The position numbers and the translations under genes are program-made. A stretch of DNA of 5,133 nt. Origin: a bacterium. Its GTDB lineage: Bacteria > Zixibacteria > MSB-5A5 > GN15 > FEB-12. Shown piece after piece: positions 1 to 4,502 of this stretch (positions are counted from its first letter, which is position 1; the number at the start of each line of letters is the position of its first letter). The DNA lies in the NCBI GenBank assembly GCA_030668045.1, contig DAOUUR010000223.1:1-5133 (forward strand), given 5' to 3'. The notes below the pieces were generated by a model. That model was not told the DNA's origin, made no database searches, and saw nothing but the letters and a program-made list of their open reading frames with translations.

Positions 1-19
1 ACTACATAGTCATCAATAG

Positions 20-25
20 AAGGAG
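20..25 (+). promoter_or_regulatory. Ribosome-binding site of the first gene
   Basis: AAGGAG lies 8 bases before the GTG at 34. It is a strong Shine-Dalgarno match at good spacing, and it is the main reason to accept this ORF as translated from the GTG. Bases 1-19 show nothing else I can identify. Confidence 0.75.
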
Positions 26-33
26 ATTCAGGG

Positions 34-666
34 GTGGATGAGCAAACGAATAAACTGTTTTTGAAAGAGTTAGATATTGAATATGTCTCGAATTCCGCCG
101 GTCATTGGGATTATACCGGCAAGATATTCAAAGCTGCACAGGAATTCAGAGAAGTTTTCTATGCAGCACTGGAGCTCAGATTTGCTATAGAAAGGTTATG
201 CTTTGAGTACTTAGTTTTGCTGACTCACGAGAAAAGAATTCTTTCCAAGAAAGAAAAGAAGCTCTTCAGGCCAGAAGACATACTGAGGCGAATTGAAAAG
301 GAGGAGCCATTCCTGAACAAGAAGATTCTGTTTGTTAATGAGATATTTAGGCTCCACGGAAAGGATAGTCATGTGGAGCCCTTAGATACCAAATGGCTTA
401 AGATGGCATATGGCAAGCTGAACGCCTTCTTACATGCGCGCAAGGAGCCGCTCAAGGACGAAGAGAAACAAGCGTTTTTTCAGTTTGTGCATGAATCGTG
501 GAAGAAGCTCTATCCTTACGTGAAAATCAAAGCTTCCATAAGAGATATGCCGGATCACTCGCAAGCCATCTTTGACGCATATGCCAAGGATGAAATCGAC
601 CTGAATTCTGTGCGCAAGAGACTGGAACTGTCGAACATACCACGTCATCTCCTGAATCCCCAATAA
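34..666 (+). CDS. Hypothetical protein, 210 aa, helical, possibly HEPN-like
   Basis: I do not recognise this protein. It is soluble, highly charged and probably all-helical, with no signal peptide or membrane segment. Two stretches stand out. Residues 44-63 form an amphipathic helix containing ALELRFAIERLCFEYLVLL. Residues 126-135 read YGKLNAFLHA, followed by a charged KEPLKDEEK segment. A long helix with R/E pairs followed by a helix ending in N-x-F-x-H is reminiscent of HEPN-type helical bundles. R106-H113 and K128-H134 loosely resemble the Rx4-6H nuclease motif, but this is only a resemblance. The GTG start is supported by AAGGAG eight bases upstream. The last base of its stop codon is the first base of the panC start (TAATG), so translation is probably coupled to panC. 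Its sampled lines are 33-42% GC against 53-67% in panC, and Lys codons are frequent, so it may have been acquired by transfer. Its function is unknown. Confidence 0.7.
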   Translation: MDEQTNKLFLKELDIEYVSNSAGHWDYTGKIFKAAQEFREVFYAALELRFAIERLCFEYLVLLTHEKRILSKKEKKLFRPEDILRRIEKEEPFLNKKILFVNEIFRLHGKDSHVEPLDTKWLKMAYGKLNAFLHARKEPLKDEEKQAFFQFVHESWKKLYPYVKIKASIRDMPDHSQAIFDAYAKDEIDLNSVRKRLELSNIPRHLLNPQ

Positions 667-1520
667 TGCAAACGATCCGTTCCATAAAGAAAATGCAGGC
701 CGTCGCCCGGAAGATTGCATCCGAGGGCAAGACTATCGGGTTGGTGCCGACAATGGGGTTCCTTCACGAAGGCCATCTCGCCCTGATCCGGCGCGCGAAA
801 AAATCGGCCGATGTTGTCATCACAACTATCTTCGTCAACCCGACCCAGTTTGCCCCCCACGAAGATCTGTCCAAATACCCACGCGACGAAAAAGGTGATA
901 TCCGCAAGATCAAAAGCGCCGGTTGTGATATTGTTTTCATCCCCAAAGCGATTGATATTTACCCCGATGATTTCCAGACGTATGTTTCGGTTGAACAACT
1001 GAGCCAGACTCTAGAAGGCGCCGCCCGGCCAACTCATTTCCGGGGTGTCACGACAATCGTCGCCAAGCTGTTTAATATCACCCGGCCCGATGTCGCCGTC
1101 TTTGGGATGAAAGATTTCCAGCAGGCGATTGTTCTAAAGCAGATGACACGTGACCTCGGCTATCCGCTCAAGTTCATTATCGCACCAACAGTTCGCGAAA
1201 AAGATGGGCTGGCTATGTCATCCCGTAACAAATATTTTACGCCCGACCAACGCCCCGAGGCCCGGGCGCTCTACTACGCCCTTCGCACTGCTCGGGAGAT
1301 GGTGGCCAGCGGAGTCGATTCGGCCCGGAAGATCGAAAAAGAAATGCGGGCGGTGATTGCCGCTACCTGTCCCTCGGCGGAAATCGATTACATCGCCTTC
1401 ACCGACGATGTCAGCCTTAAGAAGGTCGGGAGAGTGGCTAAAAGTACTATCTGCCCACTGGCGGTTCGGATACACCGGGTTCGTCTGATCGATAATATGA
1501 AGCTAACCGGCAGGGAGTAA
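666..1520 (+). CDS. panC: Pantothenate synthetase (pantoate--beta-alanine ligase)
   Basis: PanC joins pantoate and beta-alanine, using ATP through a pantoyl-adenylate, to give pantothenate, the coenzyme A precursor. It is a cytosolic enzyme of the HIGH/KMSKS nucleotidyltransferase fold. At 284 residues it is the usual length (E. coli about 283). Visible motifs, in order: VPTMGFLHEGH (27-37) with the two ATP-site histidines H34 and H37; IFVNPTQF (55-62) at the pantoate site; HFRGVTTIVAKLFN (124-137); FGMKDFQQ (146-153), the usual G-x-KD-x-QQ element; REKDGLAMSSRN (177-188), the KMSKS-like loop; and RLIDN (273-277) near the C terminus. All expected catalytic residues appear present. The ATG overlaps the preceding stop by one base and I see no Shine-Dalgarno sequence before it, so translational coupling to the upstream ORF is likely. 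panD lies downstream in the same orientation after a 201-base gap. panB is not in the window and could lie upstream. Confidence 0.98.
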   Translation: MQTIRSIKKMQAVARKIASEGKTIGLVPTMGFLHEGHLALIRRAKKSADVVITTIFVNPTQFAPHEDLSKYPRDEKGDIRKIKSAGCDIVFIPKAIDIYPDDFQTYVSVEQLSQTLEGAARPTHFRGVTTIVAKLFNITRPDVAVFGMKDFQQAIVLKQMTRDLGYPLKFIIAPTVREKDGLAMSSRNKYFTPDQRPEARALYYALRTAREMVASGVDSARKIEKEMRAVIAATCPSAEIDYIAFTDDVSLKKVGRVAKSTICPLAVRIHRVRLIDNMKLTGRE

Positions 1521-1525
1521 CAGGC

Positions 1526-1545
1526 CAGTGAGACCCCGGTCACTG
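1526..1545 (+). repeat. Hairpin just after panC (CAGTGA / TCACTG)
   Basis: CAGTGA (1526-1531) and TCACTG (1540-1545) are exact reverse complements around an 8-base loop, 5 bases after the panC stop. The sequence after it (TTTGG) has only three T, so a Rho-independent terminator is weakly supported at best. It could protect the 3' end, or it could be a protein site of the GTGA...TCAC kind seen again at 1635-1646. Confidence 0.4.
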
Positions 1546-1604
1546 TTTGGAACTTATTGATCGACAAAACGTTAATATCTGGTGAGCGGTGGCTGGCAGT
1601 GCAG

Positions 1605-1633
1605 TTCAAGCGTGACTTGCCACCCAGCTTGAA
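1605..1633 (+). repeat. Inverted repeat TTCAAGC / GCTTGAA upstream of panD
   Basis: TTCAAGC (1605-1611) and GCTTGAA (1627-1633) are perfect 7-base reverse complements separated by 15 bases. The loop contains the first copy of the GTGACTTGCCACC element. GGTGGC at 1588-1593 can alternatively pair with GCCACC at 1619-1624, so more than one fold is possible. Confidence 0.45.
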
Positions 1634-1647
1634 AGTGACTTGTCACC
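1612..1647 (+). promoter_or_regulatory. Paired 13-base direct repeats, candidate operator
   Basis: GTGACTTGCCACC (1612-1624) and GTGACTTGTCACC (1635-1647) differ at one base and are 23 bp apart, about two helical turns. Each copy is itself palindromic: the second contains GTGAC-TT-GTCAC exactly, the first with one mismatch. Two similar palindromes on the same helix face, shortly upstream of a promoter-like sequence and panD, are what a dimeric regulator site looks like. I do not recognise the motif as belonging to a named regulator. This is inference from pattern only. Confidence 0.4.
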
Positions 1648-1650
1648 TCA

Positions 1651-1674
1651 AATTGCTTGCGCGATTGAGCAATT
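1651..1674 (+). repeat. Inverted repeat AATTGCT / AGCAATT
   Basis: AATTGCT (1651-1657) and AGCAATT (1668-1674) are perfect 7-base reverse complements with a 10-base loop. They surround the proposed -35 box of the panD promoter. There is no T-run directly after the stem, so this does not look like a terminator. Occupation by a protein here would block the promoter. Confidence 0.45.
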
Positions 1675-1684
1675 CTGTTATATT
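1657..1684 (+). promoter_or_regulatory. Candidate sigma70-type promoter for panD
   Basis: A possible -35 box TTGCGC (1657-1662) is followed after 16 bases by a -10-like TATATT (1679-1684). Transcription would start near 1690-1692, about 30 bases before panD. The position is sensible and the 201-base gap argues for separate initiation, but the -35 match is moderate, so this is a proposal only. Confidence 0.35.
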
Positions 1685-1721
1685 TGTCGGCTAATAATGA
1701 TGAGCGATTTGGACAAGACAA

Positions 1722-2075
1722 ATGCTGATTAGTATCTGCAAATCGAAAATTCACCGTGCGACAATAACCGATGCCTGTCTGGATTATGTCGGGTCGATAA
1801 CGATAGATTCCGATTTGATCAAGGCGGCCGATCTGGTGCCGTTTGAAAAAGTTCAGGTGGCCAATATCAACAACGGTGAACGGTTTGAAACGTATGTGAT
1901 TGAGGGCCCCGCCGGGAGTGGGGCGATTGCACTTAATGGCGCTGCCGCCCGCAAAGGTCAAAAGGGTGATCTGGTTATTATAATTGCCTACGGTCTTATC
2001 CCAAAATCAGAAGCCGCATCGCACCAGCCTTCCATTGTGCATGTCGATCAAGACAACAGACAGATCAATTTGTAG
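1722..2075 (+). CDS. panD: Aspartate 1-decarboxylase, pyruvoyl-dependent (PanD proenzyme)
   Basis: PanD decarboxylates L-aspartate to beta-alanine, the amine that PanC attaches to pantoate. The proenzyme cuts itself between G24 and S25 (here in YVGSITID, residues 22-29), and S25 becomes the pyruvoyl cofactor at the N terminus of the alpha chain. The other family residues fall in the expected places: K9 and H11 near the N terminus, R54, T57 and Y58 in RFETY (54-58), and N72-G-A-A in the LNGAAAR stretch (71-77). At 117 residues it is somewhat shorter than the E. coli protein (126), mostly at the C terminus. ATG 1722 gives the correct N terminus. The ribosome-binding site is weak (GGACAAG at 1711-1717). 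An 11-codon ATG-initiated frame (1697-1732) overlaps this start in another frame. It lies downstream of panC in the same orientation. Many bacteria need PanZ (PanM) for cleavage, and none is seen here. Confidence 0.97.
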   Translation: MLISICKSKIHRATITDACLDYVGSITIDSDLIKAADLVPFEKVQVANINNGERFETYVIEGPAGSGAIALNGAAARKGQKGDLVIIIAYGLIPKSEAASHQPSIVHVDQDNRQINL

Positions 2076-2093
2076 AGATCGATCTATTGATCG
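2076..2093 (+). repeat. GATC-rich small palindromes between panD and the GlmU-like gene
   Basis: AGATCGATCT (2076-2085) is a perfect 10-base palindrome directly after the panD stop. It overlaps a second small stem, CGATC-TATT-GATCG (2080-2093). There is no T-run, so this is not a convincing terminator. The gap to the next gene is only 45 bases, and read-through from panD seems likely. Confidence 0.3.
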
Positions 2094-2120
2094 CACTAAC
2101 ATTTTCATACAGGTGAATCT

Positions 2121-2864
2121 GTGACAGAGAAAAAAGCTGCTGTTGTACTGGCTGCCGGTAAGGGTAAGCGGATGAAATCTGACCGGGCCAAAGTGCTCCA
2201 TGAAGTCAACGGTCGGCCAATGATCTGTCGTGTGCTGGACACCCTTAACGCTGTCAATTTTGAGAAGATTGTCGTTGTTATCGGCCATCAGGGGGAGCAG
2301 GTTCAGGAGGCTCTGGCCGACTATTCGGTGGAGTTCGCCTGGCAACATGAGCAGCTTGGAACCGGTCATGCCGTGATGATGACCGAGAGTCTGATGCGCG
2401 ATTTCGACGGCACCACGCTGGTGGCTCTTGGCGACGTTCCTTTTCTGTCGGTCAGATCAATCAAACGTCTGCTTGAAACGCACCGCCAGACCGAGGCTTC
2501 GGCCACCTGTCTCTCGGCGATTCTTGATGATGCCAGCGGCTATGGGCGAATTATCCGCAAGGGTGACAGCTCGACCCTGCTTGATATTATTGAGCACCGG
2601 GATGCTGACGAGGAAGTTCGCCGGATCGGGGAGTTTAATACGGGTACTTTTTGTTTTGATAATAGCGCCCTTTTTACCGCCCTTAACGAGCTTGGTAATG
2701 ACAATTCCCAGCAGGAGTTCTACCTGACCGACTGCATTAAGATTATGCGTAACAAGAGCTTGGCGACATCGGTGGTCGCTGCCGATAATGCTGATGAAGT
2801 CGAGGGCATCAACTCGATTGAGCAGTTGGAGAGGCTGGCCCGACTATTTTCTGACCGAGGGTGA
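2121..2864 (+). CDS. Stand-alone GlmU-type N-acetylglucosamine-1-phosphate uridylyltransferase
   Basis: This protein matches the N-terminal pyrophosphorylase domain of GlmU, which makes UDP-GlcNAc from UTP and GlcNAc-1-phosphate for peptidoglycan and lipopolysaccharide. Motifs, in order: VVLAAGKGKRM (8-18) with the G-x-G-x-R nucleotide loop and R17; K24 in the DRAKVLH segment; QLGTGHA (78-84); GDVPF (104-108) with metal-binding D105; GYGRI (140-144); EHRDA (158-162); GEFNTGTF (170-177) with N173; EFYLTD (199-204); and EGINS (228-232) with metal-site N231. These positions track E. coli GlmU closely (D105, N227). The protein stops at 247 residues, where E. coli GlmU (456) goes on into its left-handed beta-helix acetyltransferase domain. 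The following 166 non-coding bases contain no hexapeptide repeat. It starts at GTG with AGGTG 5 bases upstream. A related sugar-1-phosphate nucleotidylyltransferase with another substrate is possible but less likely, given how complete the GlmU motifs are. Confidence 0.93.
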   Translation: MTEKKAAVVLAAGKGKRMKSDRAKVLHEVNGRPMICRVLDTLNAVNFEKIVVVIGHQGEQVQEALADYSVEFAWQHEQLGTGHAVMMTESLMRDFDGTTLVALGDVPFLSVRSIKRLLETHRQTEASATCLSAILDDASGYGRIIRKGDSSTLLDIIEHRDADEEVRRIGEFNTGTFCFDNSALFTALNELGNDNSQQEFYLTDCIKIMRNKSLATSVVAADNADEVEGINSIEQLERLARLFSDRG

Positions 2865-2890
2865 GTTTTTTCTCGGCTTTGACCGATTTT
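2855..2890 (+). terminator. Possible weak terminator or overlapping stems at the end of the GlmU-like gene
   Basis: CCGAG (2855-2859) can pair with CTCGG (2872-2876), enclosing the stop codon and a T6 run. Alternatively TCGG (2873-2876) can pair with CCGA (2883-2886), followed by TTTT (2887-2890). The two stems share bases and exclude each other. Both are short, so termination here is uncertain. Confidence 0.3.
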
Positions 2891-2894
2891 GAAA

Positions 2895-2988
2895 CGTCTA
2901 AGTAATCAGACGGAGGAAAGCTCCAAAACGCTCGCTCGGGTAATTTAGGAATAGTTCCATTAACTGAGTGCGGAATACCTTTTTAGGT
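2895..2988 (+). other. Non-coding gap with three small hairpins
   Basis: The gap contains CGTCT/AGACG (2895-2899 with 2908-2912), GGAA-TAG-TTCC (2948-2958) and ACCT-TTTT-AGGT (2977-2988). Each is short, and none has the shape of a named riboswitch or a small RNA that I recognise. No ORF of note lies here. It may be the 5' control region of the exported-protein gene. Confidence 0.3.
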
Positions 2989-3016
2989 TGACGCGAAAGT
3001 GCCGATTAGATAGATT
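2988..3016 (+). promoter_or_regulatory. Candidate sigma70 promoter before the exported-protein gene
   Basis: TTGACG (2988-2993) and TAGATT (3011-3016) are good -35 and -10 matches with an ideal 17-base spacer. The difficulty is position. Transcription would begin near 3023, leaving about 8 bases before ATG 3031 and excluding the GGAG at 3019-3022. Either the message is nearly leaderless or this match is accidental. Confidence 0.3.
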
Positions 3017-3018
3017 AT

Positions 3019-3022
3019 GGAG
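3019..3022 (+). promoter_or_regulatory. Ribosome-binding site that decides the start of the exported protein
   Basis: GGAG sits 8 bases before ATG 3031. It overlaps the in-frame GTG at 3022, which therefore cannot use it. This favours ATG 3031 as the start. Confidence 0.6.
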
Positions 3023-3030
3023 TGATAAGT

Positions 3031-3534
3031 ATGAAAGCCCTGACAAACACAATCATCGCAGCGAGTATTCTGTTATTTCTGGTAACGGCGGCTGGAGCGC
3101 AGTTGGTCCAGGATGGGAACCTCAGTACGGTGAAGTCTGCCAACATTCTCGGGACACCGGCGGCCAACTCCGCATTTTCGCTAATTGATCTCTCGCGTGT
3201 AAAATGGTCCAACAGCTATTCGGTTTCGTTTTTTTCCGGAGGTAACTACTCCGGTTCGGTTGGAATGTTCAACACGATGATGAACTATGAATTAACCCCC
3301 AACCTGTCGTTGGCGCTGAATCTGGGAGTGCTTCATAACGCTGGTGCTCTTCTGAGCAACGGTCAAAGTGATGCGACTTTCCTTCCCGGCTTCCAGCTTG
3401 ACTGGCGTCCGTCGAAACAGTTCAGTCTGTCTATAGCGGTGCAGCGTTATGTGGGTTACTATGGGTCAATGCTCCCGTACAATCAGCGGCTTCATTATCT
3501 AAACAAACCTTTTAATAGTAACCAAGAGGAGTGA
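3031..3534 (+). CDS. Small exported protein of unknown function, beta-rich, possibly outer membrane
   Basis: The product (167 aa from ATG 3031) begins with a clear Sec signal peptide: MKALTN, then a hydrophobic core at residues 8-20 (IIAASILLFLVTA), then a likely signal peptidase I site after A21-G-A23. The mature part has alternating polar/hydrophobic beta segments rich in Ser, Asn, Gly and aromatics, such as SYSVSFFSGG (62-71), NLSLALNLGV (91-100), FQLDWRPS (121-128) and FSLSIAVQRYVGYYG (131-145). This looks like several strands and turns of a small outer-membrane barrel or a periplasmic beta protein. The last residues (NSNQEE) are not the aromatic C terminus of a standard porin. An in-frame GTG at 3022 would add three residues, but the GGAG site favours the ATG. 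I do not recognise the family. It lies between the UDP-GlcNAc gene and the LytR_C/rsfS/rho group, on the same strand as both, which is only a weak hint of an envelope role. Confidence 0.72.
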   Translation: MKALTNTIIAASILLFLVTAAGAQLVQDGNLSTVKSANILGTPAANSAFSLIDLSRVKWSNSYSVSFFSGGNYSGSVGMFNTMMNYELTPNLSLALNLGVLHNAGALLSNGQSDATFLPGFQLDWRPSKQFSLSIAVQRYVGYYGSMLPYNQRLHYLNKPFNSNQEE

Positions 3535-3549
3535 ATAACCTGATCACTC
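3529..3549 (+). repeat. Inverted repeat GAGTGA / TCACTC over the stop codon
   Basis: GAGTGA (3529-3534, which includes the TGA stop) and TCACTC (3544-3549) are exact reverse complements with a 9-base loop. No T-run follows. It could be a weak 3'-end stem. Confidence 0.3.
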
Positions 3550-3574
3550 AATTCTAACCACCCCTTTGCCAGCC

Positions 3575-3591
3575 GGGCACTCCCAGTGCCC
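3575..3591 (+). repeat. Perfect 7-bp hairpin upstream of the LytR_C gene
   Basis: GGGCACT-CCC-AGTGCCC is a perfect GC-rich stem with a 3-base loop. It is the strongest local hairpin in the window. It ends 17 bases before the TTG start of the next gene. Neither strand has a T-run after it, so it is not a standard terminator. It may set translation of the next gene, protect a 3' end, or be one copy of a dispersed intergenic repeat. Confidence 0.55.
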
Positions 3592-3608
3592 ACCCAAGTT
3601 GACAGATA

Positions 3609-4097
3609 TTGATTTATCCAAAAAAACCCAGAATTAGAAAACGGTCAATTAGACTGACCGAAATTGTCCTCGGCACTCTGTTGCTGGCGGTCTCCTGGTG
3701 CGTGATTGTCTATGTCTTTCGTCTGACCGCAAGTGTGACGGAAGTAGAAGCTGTGCCGCTGTATTCGGTCAATTTGCAGATAGCTGACGGGACACGGACC
3801 AGCGGTGTGGCAAAAGCGATGGCTGAGAGGCTGGAGGCGTATTCTGATTCTGAGATATCGATTCGGGTGGTTGAGATCAGTTCATTTAAGCGCCAGCCGG
3901 TAGCAGAGTCATTTATTGTCTCGCGAGTGGAGGACAAATCGGCCGCCGAAAAACTAGCCACGACGATCGGGGTTGATCGATCAACAGTCGAGTATCGCCC
4001 TCTTGAAAATAATTCTAAACAGATATCGATGACGCTGGTCATTGGTGATGATTACCAACGAATAAACAGTATCCTGGAATTGACAGAGGAGAAATAG
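3609..4097 (+). CDS. Membrane-anchored LytR_C-domain protein
   Basis: This 162-residue protein has a basic N terminus (KKPRIRKRS, 5-13), one membrane segment at about 17-38 (TEIVLGTLLLAV and on), and an extracytoplasmic domain at about 51-148. That domain fits the LytR_C pattern: a first strand with Y52-S-V-N-L-Q, D60-G61 and the following helix GVAKAMAERLEAY (66-78); then FIVSRVEDKSAAEKLATTIG (102-121); and a final strand ending in VIGDDY (144-149). LytR_C is usually fused to, or found beside, LytR-CpsA-Psr cell-wall ligases, but no such catalytic domain is present here. TTG 3609 is the only usual start codon available, because a stop sits at 3600-3602 in this frame. It has no Shine-Dalgarno sequence. 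Seven A at 3620-3626 follow, so a frame error or an upstream start in another frame is possible. rsfS begins 9 bases after the stop, which indicates an operon. The domain call is moderate and the exact function is unknown. Confidence 0.75.
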   Translation: MIYPKKPRIRKRSIRLTEIVLGTLLLAVSWCVIVYVFRLTASVTEVEAVPLYSVNLQIADGTRTSGVAKAMAERLEAYSDSEISIRVVEISSFKRQPVAESFIVSRVEDKSAAEKLATTIGVDRSTVEYRPLENNSKQISMTLVIGDDYQRINSILELTEEK

Positions 4098-4106
4098 CAG
4101 GAGATT

Positions 4107-4463
4107 TTGAAAACTAATTCCGCATCCGATCTCGCCCGCGCTGCAGGCAGGCTTGCCCTCACCAAAAAAGGTTTTGATGTAAAAATTCTGAACCTCAAAT
4201 CAATCTCTCCGGTGTGCGATTATTTTGTTATCGCCTCTGGTGAAGCTGATGTTCATGTCAGGGCGATTGCTACTGCCGTTTATGACGGCCTGCTGGATGA
4301 AGGCATCAAGCCGGTGTTTCGTGAAGGCCACCGCGGAGGAAACTGGATACTTCTGGATTACATTGATGTCGTCGTGCACGTATTTCTGGAATCAACCCGG
4401 AAATTCTATGCGCTTGAAAAACTGTGGGGTGATGCTCCCACCGAAGAGCTTATCGACGATTGA
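4107..4463 (+). CDS. rsfS: Ribosome silencing factor RsfS (RsfA, Iojap/YbeB family)
   Basis: RsfS binds ribosomal protein L14 (uL14) on the 50S subunit and blocks subunit joining, which lowers translation in starvation or stationary phase. The 118-residue length is typical. Family motifs are clear: DYFVIASG (38-45) followed by E-A-D-V-H-V (46-51); REGHRGGNWILLDY (72-85); DVVVHVF (87-93); and RKFYALEKLWGDA (98-110). The start is TTG. AGGAG (4099-4103) lies only 3 bases before it, closer than usual, but no better start gives a sensible N terminus. The gap to the LytR_C gene is 9 bases and the two are probably co-transcribed. In many Firmicutes rsfS also sits next to a LytR-family gene, so this neighbourhood is partly conserved. 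An overlapping frame (4225-4467) is a shadow of this gene. Confidence 0.96.
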   Translation: MKTNSASDLARAAGRLALTKKGFDVKILNLKSISPVCDYFVIASGEADVHVRAIATAVYDGLLDEGIKPVFREGHRGGNWILLDYIDVVVHVFLESTRKFYALEKLWGDAPTEELIDD

Positions 4464-4502
4464 TTAGTGAAAACATTTGGAAAATAACGAGAACAGAAGA
4501 TA

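Noticed and set aside
1218..1475. Antisense frame within panC, along with other overlapping frames in panC
   Set aside because: panC is certain in its frame; GC-rich third positions open antisense frames by chance.
1526..1545. The hairpin after panC as a classical Rho-independent terminator
   Set aside because: It has only a 6-bp stem, an 8-base loop and just three T afterwards.
1697..1732. An 11-codon ATG mini-ORF overlapping the panD start, a possible leader peptide
   Set aside because: It has no ribosome-binding site and no run of regulatory codons, and short frames like this are common by chance.
1572..1961. A 129-codon frame on the - strand across the panD upstream region and panD
   Set aside because: It is antisense to a clear panD, its product has no recognisable domain, and it is best explained as a shadow frame.
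2007..2369. A 120-codon frame on the - strand over the panD end and GlmU-like start
   Set aside because: It overlaps two certain genes in antisense, with no ribosome-binding site or domain pattern.
2988..3010. Resemblance of GACGCGAAAG before the exported-protein gene to part of a cyclic-di-GMP riboswitch
   Set aside because: The other conserved blocks and the paired stems of that riboswitch are not present nearby.
3022..3030. GTG 3022 as the start of the exported protein
   Set aside because: It lies inside the GGAG that serves ATG 3031, and the signal peptide begins naturally with MKAL from the ATG.
2865..3030. A frameshifted C-terminal acetyltransferase half of GlmU after the stop
   Set aside because: The gap is too short and no frame shows hexapeptide (I/V-G-x-x) repeats, so the one-domain form appears genuine.
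4225..4467. An 80-codon + frame inside rsfS
   Set aside because: It overlaps conserved RsfS codons in another frame and has no motif of its own.
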